Positions 27,195-35,063 are shown, counted from the stretch's first letter. The stretch is 53,484 nt of DNA from CAYFVR01 sp046541515 (GCA_046541515.1 JBKHDD010000014.1:1-53484), one strand, 5' to 3'. A program made the numbers and translations. The notes: a model not told the origin generated them from the letters alone.

Positions 27195-28008
27195 CGGCGA
27201 AGGTCCGCTTGGTCCACATGAACCAGACATAGCCCACGAAGAGGAAAAGGCCGGAGATCCCGAACCCGCAAGCGGTGAGAAACCAGTCGGGCGTCATGCC
27301 CCAAAGAACCACCCGCCGCGCGTTTTCCACGCAGATGGCGATGGGATTGAAGCGGACGATCGACCGGTAGGGCTCGGGAACCGCGGAAAGGGGATAAAAA
27401 ATGGGCGACAAAAAAAAGAGCATGGTGGTGACCAGTTGCACGGTGGGGGCGATGTCCCGAATGAACACACCGAGGGAGGAAAGAAAAAATCCCGCCCCGA
27501 GACTGAGACAGAACATGGGAAACCACGCGACGGGCAAGAGAATCAACGTCCAGGAAAACCCGCCTCGGATCGCCAAGGCCCCGACCAAAAGGACGGACAA
27601 ACTGAAAAGCGCGGTGACAAGGGCGCCCAGGAAGGTGACCACCGGCAGAATTTCGAGGGGAAACACCACTTTTTTGACATAATTCACCTGATTCAGAATC
27701 ACCGAGGGCGCCGCGTTGGCCACTTCGGAAAAAAGGCCGAAGGTGATGAGTCCCATGAAAAGCGCCAAGGCGAAATCGAGCCTTCCCTCCTGGGATTCCA
27801 CGCCCCATCGGGATTTGAAAATGGTGGAAAAGACAAAAGTATAGATGGACAGCATCACCAGAGGCTGGATGAGCGACCAGCCCATGCCGATGATCGAGCC
27901 CTTGTGGCGGGTCTCCACCTCCCGCCGGGTCAGAAGGGCGATGAGATCGCCGAAGCGCATAAAATGGCGAATCACCCGAAAGGGTTGAATGGGAAAACGT
28001 TCAGGCAT
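27184..28008 (-). CDS. wzm: O-antigen ABC exporter permease
   Basis: 274 residues, ABC-2 type permease with six hydrophobic helices. Family segments visible: RFGDLIALLTRREVETRHKG, GMGWSLIQPLVMLSIYTFVF, and the FFLSPIFYPLSAVPEPYR loop with NPIAICVENARRVVLWG. It pairs with Wzt to export lipid-linked polysaccharide to the periplasm. First gene of the polysaccharide operon, with a near-consensus promoter just upstream. Confidence 0.94.
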   Translation of the reverse strand: MPERFPIQPFRVIRHFMRFGDLIALLTRREVETRHKGSIIGMGWSLIQPLVMLSIYTFVFSTIFKSRWGVESQEGRLDFALALFMGLITFGLFSEVANAAPSVILNQVNYVKKVVFPLEILPVVTFLGALVTALFSLSVLLVGALAIRGGFSWTLILLPVAWFPMFCLSLGAGFFLSSLGVFIRDIAPTVQLVTTMLFFLSPIFYPLSAVPEPYRSIVRFNPIAICVENARRVVLWGMTPDWFLTACGFGISGLFLFVGYVWFMWTKRTFADVV

Positions 28009-28052
28009 GATGGAGTCCGCGGAAAATTAGACAAACGAACAAAAGCGGCTAC

Positions 28053-28080
28053 ATTAAAACCAAGAGCGGGCGTCTGTCAA
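28053..28080 (-). promoter_or_regulatory. Promoter of the polysaccharide operon (wzm first)
   Basis: Read on the minus strand: a perfect TTGACA (28080-28075), 16-nt spacer, TTTAAT (28058-28053, 5 of 6). It lies about 45 nt ahead of the wzm ATG. It is divergent from the selenoprotein-gene promoter 36 nt away, so the two units could share regulation. Confidence 0.6.
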
Positions 28081-28115
28081 TCTTCAATCGAATTGTTTTT
28101 TCGGAAATCCGGCCC

Positions 28116-28144
28116 TTGCCTCCACGTCGAGCTTGGCGTATAAA
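28116..28144 (+). promoter_or_regulatory. Promoter of the putative selenoprotein gene
   Basis: TTGCCT (28116-28121), 17-nt spacer, TATAAA (28139-28144). It is followed by a structured leader of about 90 nt before the ATG at 28240. Confidence 0.55.
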
Positions 28145-28197
28145 AGCCACTCCAAAACGAGACGCCCGGCGGCGGATCCCGCCGAGGGCGTGGCTTT
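28143..28197 (+). promoter_or_regulatory. Structured 5' leader of the putative selenoprotein gene
   Basis: AAAGCCAC (28143-28150) is complementary to GTGGCTTT (28190-28197). Between them lies a GC hairpin, ACGCCC-GGCGG paired with CCGCC-(GA)-GGGCGT (28162-28191). The two share two bases, so they could be nested or alternate. I recognise no known riboswitch. It ends about 30 nt before the ribosome site AAGGAG (28228-28233). Confidence 0.4.
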
Positions 28198-28239
28198 CTC
28201 TGAAAAAAGTTGGCGCCCCGTCAACATAAGGAGCCTTTC

Positions 28240-29229
28240 ATGCCGCGTCGCATGTGGATCATTCCATTTTTCCTGTTGGCATTCATCTCGATCGGATGCG
28301 CGGGCCCCGAGATCGGGGCCGAAGAGACAACCGTTCTTTACACGGGAAACACCGCGGGCCGCCTCTTGCCCTATCCGGGCTGAGCCGGGCGCGTTTCGGG
28401 CGGTCTGGCCCGAAAAACGACGATCATCGAGGAGATGCGAGATCGGAAGGGAGACATTCTTTTGCTGGACTGCGGGAGCGCGTTTTCCCATTCCGGACGA
28501 GATCTCGATTTTCTCGCGCGTTTCACATTGGAGACGATGAATCGGATGGGCTACGACGGAATGAACGTCGGCCACCGAGACATCCGGTTCGTCCGGGACC
28601 ATTTGCGGAAGGGCGCGCCCATTCCGTTGGTTTCCAGCAACCTGAAGGGCGATTTTCCGGAACTTCGCCCCTATTTCGTCCGGGAAGTCCAGGGAATCCG
28701 GGTCGGCGTGGTCGGCGTTCTGCCGCCGGAGGACCTCGCCCGACTGGAAAATCCGGCCGGGCTCGCCGTCGAGGATCCGGAAACGGCCTTGCGCGACATT
28801 CTTCCGGAAGTGAGCGGCCGCGCCGACCTGGTGATCCTCCTTTCACAGCTCACCCGCGCCGAAACGAGCGAACTGTTGCGTCGGTTTCCGAACATCGACG
28901 CGGCGATCACCTGCTCCCGGGAGGGCGACACGTCCGAGGGAGCGGATCAAGACGCCTGCGTCGGCGCGGGTCAAGGCGACGAGGTCGGCATCCTGTCGTT
29001 CCGGCGGGACGCGTCTGGCCGAACAGTGCTCGCCGAACGGAGGCGCGTCGTGACCGACGAAGAAATCCCGGACGACGAAGACATGAAGGCGCATGTCGAA
29101 AAGACGCTGTTTTATCGAAAGATGGAACGAGAACGAAAACAGAACGCCGAATTCTATCGGGAAATGCGGGAAACGTTGCAAATGTCGCCCGAGGAATTTA
29201 TTCGGCGGGAACGGGAGAGAAACGAATGA
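28240..29229 (+). CDS. Putative selenocysteine-containing phosphoesterase-like lipoprotein (in-frame TGA at codon 48)
   Basis: 329 codons from ATG 28240 (AAGGAG six bases upstream) to TGA 29229, with codon 48 (28381-28383) read as selenocysteine. The N terminus is a lipoprotein signal (hydrophobic PFFLLAFISIG, lipidated Cys20). After it come YTGNTAGRLLPYPG-Sec-AGRVSGGLARKTTII, ILLLDCGSAF, GYDGMNVGHRDI, PLVSSNL, GVVGVLPPEDL and VILLSQLTRAETSELL. This is the order of the UshA/5'-nucleotidase-type metallophosphoesterase domain. The usual metal ligands are changed (DAGD is DCGS, GNHE is GHRD), so ordinary phosphatase activity is doubtful. A SECIS-like hairpin follows the TGA. Without readthrough the only other start, ATG 28435, has no spaced ribosome site. 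TGA is a normal stop in many neighbours, so the code is standard. A pseudogene is the alternative. Confidence 0.78.
28381..28419 (+). promoter_or_regulatory. Selenocysteine TGA codon with SECIS-like hairpin
   Basis: TGA at 28381-28383. Ten bases later an 8-bp perfect stem (TTTCGGGC 28394-28401 with GCCCGAAA 28408-28415) carries the 6-nt loop GGTCTG (28402-28407). The lower stem can extend by CG/CG past a 2-nt bulge, to 28419. The loop begins 18 nt after the TGA. E. coli fdhF, as I recall it, has the same offset and a GGUCU apical loop, the bases SelB reads. The side bulged U of fdhF is not obvious here. Confidence 0.72.
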
Positions 29230-29669
29230 ATGGAATGACGATGCCCCGGACATTTTTTGACGCCTTGCGGTTGGCCTTGGTCGCCGCGACATTGCTGGCC
29301 GCCGGATGCGCCCACGTGGACCCGGCGGTTCCGGATGAAAAAACCGCCTTGGCCGAACGGGCGCGGGCCTTCCATCAGGCCCGCGTGGAAGGCCGGTGGG
29401 ACGAGGCTTACGAATATTTTTATTCCGGATACCGGGATCAGCGATCGAAATCCGCGTTTCTTTCCATCCCCAAAAACGTGAACGTCCTCGGATTCGAGAT
29501 CGGGGAAATCCGCATCGACGATTCGGGCAAGACGGCCGAGGTCCCGGTGAAGGAAAAAGTTTCGATCCAGGGCTACGAATTCGAAGGCGGCTTCACCTCC
29601 CGGAACTGGGTAAAAGAGAAAGGAAACTGGTACTTGCAATTCGACCCGCAATCTCCGGCCGAACCTTAG
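29226..29669 (+). CDS. Small lipoprotein, NTF2-like fold possible
   Basis: 147 residues starting at ATG 29226, overlapping the upstream stop by ATGA. Lipoprotein signal with ALVAATLLAAGC, then a mature domain of about 120 residues: a helix AERARAFHQARVEGRWDEAY followed by beta strands (VNVLGFEIGEIRIDDSGK; AEVPVKEKVSIQGYEFEGGF; WVKEKGNWYLQF). This helix-plus-curved-sheet order suggests an NTF2/SnoaL-like domain, a guess without a specific family. Translational coupling makes it a likely envelope partner of the selenoprotein candidate. Confidence 0.8.
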   Translation: MNGMTMPRTFFDALRLALVAATLLAAGCAHVDPAVPDEKTALAERARAFHQARVEGRWDEAYEYFYSGYRDQRSKSAFLSIPKNVNVLGFEIGEIRIDDSGKTAEVPVKEKVSIQGYEFEGGFTSRNWVKEKGNWYLQFDPQSPAEP

Positions 29670-29709
29670 GGGCCCCCCGCCGAAATGGACCGTTACCGCT
29701 TCGAAACCC

Positions 29710-32166
29710 CTACAAGGCGCCTCCGGTTAACATCCCGGTTCCCGGCGCCCCCTCCTCGACATTCCCGTACAGATAAAGCCCCATGAGATGATTGGCGGGG
29801 TTCGCCGGACGAAAAATCACATAGGCGACCCGATCGGCGGCATCCCCGAACATCGCGCCGGTCGTGGACAAAAAATACCGACCGGATTCGATAAAAACTT
29901 CGGTTTCCGCGCCCGCCACCGGCCTTCCCTCGGCGTCATGGGGCAATACGCGGACCTGCGCCGGAAAAGCGCCCGGGTTGGCCAACGCCAGGCCGGTCCA
30001 CCAGTTTCCCTGTCCGGGACAATGAGGCAGCACCAATTCGGATTTGACCCGGGCCGCGTCCATCAAGGGAAAGTCGGCCGAATCGCCGCCGGGACCCCGG
30101 CGGTAGGAAAACATTCCGGAAAACGCTGCGCCGCCCGTGACGGAAACCGTCGATCGGAAGAGCGGGTCGCCCGGCCCCCGCCCGAAAAGAGGACCGAGTT
30201 CCAGTCGCCGTTTTTCCCGCGGCAACAAGGAGACGACCACGTCGGCGGAAGCGCCGTCCGCCTCCGCCATGGCGGACAGAACGATCTCGTTGTCTTCGTC
30301 GGAAAGATTGATCAAGGTCAGCCGGGTTTCCCAAGAGCTTCCCGCCAGCGTGACGTGGGGAACCACCGCCTGCCCGTCCACCGGCTTCAGGCCGAACAGG
30401 GTTTCCAGCTCCGCCCGAGCCCGCGCGTATTGAAACGCCAGGATCGGCGTCTCCGGATCGGTGGCCGCCTCGATCCATCCGCCTTCCGGAAGACTGAAAA
30501 ACGGAGGTCCCCCTGCGGAAATCGTCATTTTTTCGCCCGGCGGCAGATCCATTTCGGTTTCGGAGTGGGGAACGCCCGTTTCGGCGAAGACCCGCAGACG
30601 CACCGCCGCCGTCCGATCCGGAGAGGGATTTATCACCATGCCGAACACCGAGCGGACGTCGCCGATGCCGCCGCCCGCGGTGTCCGGCAGAACAAGGCGG
30701 GAAGCGGCACGGTTCGCGCCGTCGGAGAGATTGGCCATCCCGTTTCCGCCGAGCAGGTTGACCACTTCGAAAGGCGAATCGGCGGTCGCCATCAATCGAT
30801 CCGTCCGCTCCCGTTCGTGATCGCGGTAGGGAAGTTCGCCGAAGGTGAACATTCGCTTGCCGCCCGCCGGCAGGGTTTCCGGTCCCGACAGGGTCTGCAC
30901 CGGCTTTCCGGAGGCGTCCAGGCTCACCAGATGGAGTCCTTCGACCGGAGTCTCGGAGGCGTTGGTCAGGGCGAAACCCGACCACAAACCCGCCCAGGGA
31001 AGATACGGCACATGGGCGACGAACCGCCTCCGCACATCCACCGTCAGCGTGTAAAGATTGGGGTCGCCGTAATCCTCCTGGGTCAATGAAATCGTGTAGG
31101 GCGGGTTGGCGTCCGCGGCGATGAAGGAAAACGGCCGGTTCGAGGATGCCGTGCCGGTTTGGACCGCCGCGCCATCCCCGTCGAAGACCGCGATCTCCGG
31201 ATCCCGAAGGCTTCCCGGCAACTTGTCGATTTCCAGGGACACGGTATTACCGGGCCGGGCGTCGATTCGATAATGATCCGGGTCCATCAGAACCAGATAA
31301 TGGGTCCCCGGCGGCGCGTCCGCCACGGCCTCCCCCCGCTCCAGTTCGTCGTCCTGGGCCTCGGCGATGCGCCGAACCTCCATGTAATCCAGTTCGGGCG
31401 CCCGGGAAAACGGAACGAGGGGAACGGCCAGACGTTTGGGATGGTCCTTCCGGCTCACGCCGGTCCACTCGCCGCCGACGATCCGGCCCGCGGCGTCCAG
31501 CAGAAGGTCGTATGTGTAGGTGGCCCGCCGGGTTTTGGCGCCCATGAAATCGGGGGAAACGTCGTTGTCGGCGTACCAGACGGTCGTTCGCACCGACTCC
31601 CGGGTTCCCGCGACGGAACTGTCCATTTCGTATTTGAAAATGGGATAGGACCAGACTTCTTCGCCGGGATCCAGGTCGGCCATGAAGGGACGCCCCTCCT
31701 CGCCGATTCGTTGCAAAAGCCAGTAGTGGAAAACTTCGGGGTACTGCCCGTGGGCCGCCTCCTCCAGATTCTCCTCGTGGGCCAGGGTCGTCAGCCCTTT
31801 TTTGTCGCCCACCCGGAACAGGATGTTGTTTTCCACCGACGGCCAAAATTCGATGGCCTCGAAGGCGGCGGCCTGGGCCCATTCATAGCAAAGGCCGTAC
31901 CAGTGGGGCGCGTCCGGATCGAAATGGTTTTGCAGATACCAATCCCGAAGCGGCCCGGGAGACGCTCCCCGGGTCAGCCATTCGTATTTTTCGATGGGCG
32001 CGGGAGAACCGTAATATCCCCGTCCAGTCCCCAAGCCGCCCTGGGTGTGGGGCCACCAGTAGCCCGACCAGGGCACATGGGCGGCCTCGCGGATTTCGGC
32101 GGACGCCAACGTCGCGGATAGCAAACCGAACCATACGACGAACAATCCCATCCCGAACTTCTTCAC
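29710..32166 (-). CDS. Exported transglutaminase-elicitor-like protein with tandem beta modules
   Basis: 818 residues; GTG start 32166 with AAGGAGAG upstream. Signal peptide about residues 1-23 (VVWFGLLSATLASA). Residues about 80-270 look like the oomycete transglutaminase-elicitor fold: Cys93 in HWYGLCYEWAQAAAFE, DKKGLTTLAHEENL, His147 in YPEVFHYWLLQRIGEEGRPF, and MADLDPGEEVWSYPIFKYE, giving a Cys-His-Asp triad. A beta stretch follows (about 280-380). Then come about four units of roughly 105 residues, each with a W/N-rich strand pattern such as LWSGFALTNASETPVEGLHL or WWTGLALANPGAFPAQVRVL. The modules probably mediate surface or matrix attachment. Likely periplasmic or secreted, adjacent to the secretion operon. 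Confidence 0.75.
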   Translation of the reverse strand: MKKFGMGLFVVWFGLLSATLASAEIREAAHVPWSGYWWPHTQGGLGTGRGYYGSPAPIEKYEWLTRGASPGPLRDWYLQNHFDPDAPHWYGLCYEWAQAAAFEAIEFWPSVENNILFRVGDKKGLTTLAHEENLEEAAHGQYPEVFHYWLLQRIGEEGRPFMADLDPGEEVWSYPIFKYEMDSSVAGTRESVRTTVWYADNDVSPDFMGAKTRRATYTYDLLLDAAGRIVGGEWTGVSRKDHPKRLAVPLVPFSRAPELDYMEVRRIAEAQDDELERGEAVADAPPGTHYLVLMDPDHYRIDARPGNTVSLEIDKLPGSLRDPEIAVFDGDGAAVQTGTASSNRPFSFIAADANPPYTISLTQEDYGDPNLYTLTVDVRRRFVAHVPYLPWAGLWSGFALTNASETPVEGLHLVSLDASGKPVQTLSGPETLPAGGKRMFTFGELPYRDHERERTDRLMATADSPFEVVNLLGGNGMANLSDGANRAASRLVLPDTAGGGIGDVRSVFGMVINPSPDRTAAVRLRVFAETGVPHSETEMDLPPGEKMTISAGGPPFFSLPEGGWIEAATDPETPILAFQYARARAELETLFGLKPVDGQAVVPHVTLAGSSWETRLTLINLSDEDNEIVLSAMAEADGASADVVVSLLPREKRRLELGPLFGRGPGDPLFRSTVSVTGGAAFSGMFSYRRGPGGDSADFPLMDAARVKSELVLPHCPGQGNWWTGLALANPGAFPAQVRVLPHDAEGRPVAGAETEVFIESGRYFLSTTGAMFGDAADRVAYVIFRPANPANHLMGLYLYGNVEEGAPGTGMLTGGAL

Positions 32167-32175
32167 GATCTCTCC

Positions 32176-32826
32176 TTATTCCGGCGAAATCCGCCAGGAA
32201 CGGCGGAAGGGAGTTTCCTCGTACAGCCACCAGGTTCCGTCTTCGGCCCAAAGTTGCCGCGTCACCAGTTGCTCGTCCGCATCTTCGAGGCGAACCATCC
32301 GGAGGGAGTCCGGCGCGGAGACCCGCAACCAGCCCTCGCCTTCGGCGGTTTCGACTTCGACGGTTTCCCAGCGGACCGTGTACTCCTGCAGAAAAACGCG
32401 CCCTTCGGCGGCGCTTTCCACGGAATAGCTTTTTTCGGGCTCCTCCTGCCGGATCGGCAACACTTCGGAAGGAACCGGAAACCCCGGCATCACCAGAAGG
32501 CCGTTTTGCCCTTCCCGTTTGACGCCCCCCACGGCGGTCCATTCAATGGACGTTTCGCCGTCTTTTTCCACAAACGTCACTTCGCAAAAGGGCGGCGCGT
32601 CGGCCGGCGCCGTTCCATGACGAAATCGAAGAACGAATTCGCCGGACGCCCCCCGGACGGGAAACACCCGCCATTCCTGGGGGGTTGCCGTTTTTCCCTG
32701 GGTGGAAAACTCGGTCACGAAATGGACGGGGCCGGCGGGATGATACGGTATCGCAAAAAGCGGCGAGGCGAACAGAAAATTCGTCAGGAGAAGGACGGCC
32801 AAAAAACGACAAGGACTGAAAACCAT
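32176..32826 (-). CDS. Exported protein of unknown function
   Basis: 216 residues with a clear signal peptide (FLAVLLLTNFLFASPLFA, cleavage about residue 25). The mature part is beta-rich and acidic, with few cysteines; visible segments are PAGPVHFVTEFSTQGKTATP, EWTAVGGVKREGQNGLLVMP and RQLWAEDGTWWLYEE. I do not recognise a family. It ends 9 nt before the transglutaminase-like gene, so the two are surely co-transcribed and may work together. Confidence 0.75.
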   Translation of the reverse strand: MVFSPCRFLAVLLLTNFLFASPLFAIPYHPAGPVHFVTEFSTQGKTATPQEWRVFPVRGASGEFVLRFRHGTAPADAPPFCEVTFVEKDGETSIEWTAVGGVKREGQNGLLVMPGFPVPSEVLPIRQEEPEKSYSVESAAEGRVFLQEYTVRWETVEVETAEGEGWLRVSAPDSLRMVRLEDADEQLVTRQLWAEDGTWWLYEETPFRRSWRISPE

Positions 32827-32840
32827 GGTTTCTCCAAAAA

Positions 32841-32878
32841 AAGGAAAAAAAAAGGGGGTCGTCGTTGGACGCCCCCTT
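32841..32878 (-). terminator. Rho-independent terminator of the 640-residue exported protein gene
   Basis: On the minus strand the stem AAGGGGG (32878-32872) pairs with CCCCCTT (32858-32852), followed by a run of T (the A-rich stretch 32836-32853 on the plus strand). It lies about 65 nt after the stop of the upstream gene and just ahead of the 216-residue gene. Confidence 0.75.
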
Positions 32879-32944
32879 CGGAATACTTGTCATGCGCGAT
32901 TTCCGGCGACGAACCCGGGAGGGTCCGTCGCCGTCGGCACTGAT

Positions 32945-34867
32945 TTACTGATTGCAAACGCTCGGCAGGTTAAAACCGGCCGTGGTCGCGGTGGTCCGGG
33001 GGATGTAGCCCATGGAATTGCCCTCGGGACCGTTATAGATGAAACCGAACCCGTCGGACGGGAACTGGGTGCAGGCCACCAAATAGGTCGGGGCGTCGCC
33101 AGGGGTGCCGTCGCCCGCGATCTGGGTCCAGGGCAGGAGTTCGGGCAGGTCGCGAACCAGGCCGGAATTCCACAGGGAGTGAGGCTCCACCGGCGTGGGC
33201 ACGGTGGCCCGGAAGGCGTCGCCGTCTTCCTCGTACCAGAACAGGGTGATGTCGCCGGCGGCGTTGCCCAGGTTGGTCACGACGAAGGCGGAATCAAAAG
33301 CGGCGCTGTCCGCAGAGGTGAAAAACGGGAACAGCAGGGCGTTCATGGCCGTGGGGGCTTCGCCGCAGCCAAAGGTGCCAAGGGTCAGGGACTCCTGGAA
33401 GGCAAAGCCGCAGGGCTCCTGGGCCAAGGAAACGCGAACGGAAACCACGTCGCCGTCCTCGATCAGGCTGTTGTCGTAGGTCAGCTCCGGAAGATCAATG
33501 TAGAGGAAGCGATCGTTAAAGGGGGTGTTTTCGTTCAGGCTCATTCGGCTGAGCTGGCTCTCGAACTGAACCGCCCGATTGGTGTTGGGCACCGTGCACT
33601 GATTGCCGCCGAAAGGATCGGCCCCCGCGCCGTCGGCCCGGAAATAATTTCCGGGAAGAGAACTCAGACCGGCGCCGCCGCAGGCGTCGGTCAGCGTTTC
33701 GTATCCTTCAACCTGAACGCCGCCGTTGCTGGAGAAATAGACGCCCCGGTCGCCGGTCTGGCCGTTGACCATAATGTCGAGGGTGAGCCGGAACTCGGCG
33801 CCTTCTGCAAATGGACCGTTTAGGGATTCGACGATGAGCTTGTTCCCGGAATGGCTGCCGGAACAGTAGCCGGTTCCGGTTTCAAAATTAAAATTCTCGC
33901 AGGTCACCGCGGTCTGGCCTTCGGCCGGGTCCAGAATATTGCCGGTTACGGCGCCCTTGCAGGTCGCGAAATCCAGCTCCTGCTCGGCCAAGATTTTCGC
34001 GATCCGGAAGTCGCCGGAGAAGCTGAGGGCGTTCCGGGTGACCGTTCCGTCCCAGTCGGTGGGTCGGGAGTCGGGAGTGATTTCAACAAATTCAGCCTGG
34101 AAATCCTGGGTCAGGGTATCGATGCACAGGGTGTTGTCGGACCAGATGAATTCGTTGTCCTCATTTTCGGCGGCGCTGCCGCGGCTGGTCGTCGGATCGG
34201 CGGTCAGGGTGTAGTCGACGGCGGTGGTCGCCGGGTCATCCCGAAAGAAAAAACCGTCCGCGAACGGTGGTTGAAAGGCGCCGCCCTGTGTTCCATCTTT
34301 CTCGTCGAAAAGACGAATGACCAAACGGTCGGTGGAGATATTTCCGCCGCCGGCGCCCAACGCGTCGAAGGTAAAAATGGCGCCCGCGTCGAAGTCGGCG
34401 TCGGTGGGATCGGTCACCGCCAAGAATTCGCCGGTGGCGGTGTCGCGGCGGCCGAAGGTCGCCGTGATTACCTGCTGGCCGATGCGGCCCCGCACCAAGA
34501 AGCCGTAATCAAAACCGGCCGCGGGCGCGTCGATATCAATTTCGTTGGCGCCGTCGGAAGTCGAAATGGGAAGAGAAGTCGACTGTCCGGGATTGAAACC
34601 GGGGGTGCCGTCGGTCAACCGCAGGTAAAAATCGATCTCCTTGCTGATGGACGTGCGGTTTGAGGTGGTGAACTGGATGATGTCGCCTTCGCGCATCTCC
34701 GTGTTGTGGTCCATTTCCATGGTCACGGTACCGGCCTGAAAGCTGACCGATTTGGGAATGTTGGGAACGGTGGTCTTCAGGGTGACCTGGCCGGCGCCGA
34801 AAGCGGTGCCCGCGAAGGCCAGAACCGCCGCGACGGCGATCAACAGACGAAAAGTGCCTTTTCTCAA
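32945..34867 (-). CDS. Cysteine-containing secreted protein, possible surface or structural protein
   Basis: 640 residues; TTG start 34867 preceded by AAAAGGAG at about 6 nt. Signal peptide MRKGTFRLLIAVAAVLAFAG with cleavage near AFG-AG. The mature part is beta-rich, acidic, poor in lysine and rich in Asp, Thr, Gly and Asn. It has ten cysteines, all in the second half, which suggests disulfides. The last part (AFDSAFVVTNLGNAAGDITL; PHSLWNSGLVRDLPELLPW) resembles the C-terminal beta modules of the 818-residue neighbour. Strong ribosome site and own terminator suggest high expression. I recognise no named family; a surface-layer-like or fibre protein is a guess. Confidence 0.72.
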   Translation of the reverse strand: MRKGTFRLLIAVAAVLAFAGTAFGAGQVTLKTTVPNIPKSVSFQAGTVTMEMDHNTEMREGDIIQFTTSNRTSISKEIDFYLRLTDGTPGFNPGQSTSLPISTSDGANEIDIDAPAAGFDYGFLVRGRIGQQVITATFGRRDTATGEFLAVTDPTDADFDAGAIFTFDALGAGGGNISTDRLVIRLFDEKDGTQGGAFQPPFADGFFFRDDPATTAVDYTLTADPTTSRGSAAENEDNEFIWSDNTLCIDTLTQDFQAEFVEITPDSRPTDWDGTVTRNALSFSGDFRIAKILAEQELDFATCKGAVTGNILDPAEGQTAVTCENFNFETGTGYCSGSHSGNKLIVESLNGPFAEGAEFRLTLDIMVNGQTGDRGVYFSSNGGVQVEGYETLTDACGGAGLSSLPGNYFRADGAGADPFGGNQCTVPNTNRAVQFESQLSRMSLNENTPFNDRFLYIDLPELTYDNSLIEDGDVVSVRVSLAQEPCGFAFQESLTLGTFGCGEAPTAMNALLFPFFTSADSAAFDSAFVVTNLGNAAGDITLFWYEEDGDAFRATVPTPVEPHSLWNSGLVRDLPELLPWTQIAGDGTPGDAPTYLVACTQFPSDGFGFIYNGPEGNSMGYIPRTTATTAGFNLPSVCNQ

Positions 34868-35063
34868 TTTGTTCTCCTTTTGATGAAAATACAGTTACAT
34901 TTTCGGCAAGAACCCATGCCCTCGCCGCGGGCAAAACGCCCAAAAACGAAACAGAATGATTCAGAAAAGTGGTTTCCCGAACTCCGGCCTCACCTCCTTC
35001 CGAATTTCAAGAAAACAATCCAAATCGTTTGGCCACGTTATCTATCGAAAAGAAAGGGGCTTG
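34868..35063. other. Intergenic region (196 bp) between two exported-protein genes
   Basis: Must carry the promoter of the 640-residue protein gene, but I cannot pick -35/-10 boxes with confidence. It contains a perfect 10-nt Shine-Dalgarno sequence on the minus strand (AAGGAGGTGA, 34999-34990) with no gene of normal size behind it. The only frame there is a 10-codon one from the embedded GTG. Confidence 0.5.

Noticed and set aside
28143..28197. Leader hairpin as a c-di-GMP (GEMM) or other known riboswitch
   Set aside because: Lacks the conserved bases I know for GEMM and other common classes; left as an unnamed structured leader.
28435..29229. Shorter gene starting at ATG 28435, downstream of the in-frame TGA
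   Set aside because: The GAGGAG before this ATG directly abuts it, so it cannot serve as a spaced ribosome site. The product would lose the signal peptide and the conserved GGLAR motif, while codons before the TGA show clear lipoprotein coding.
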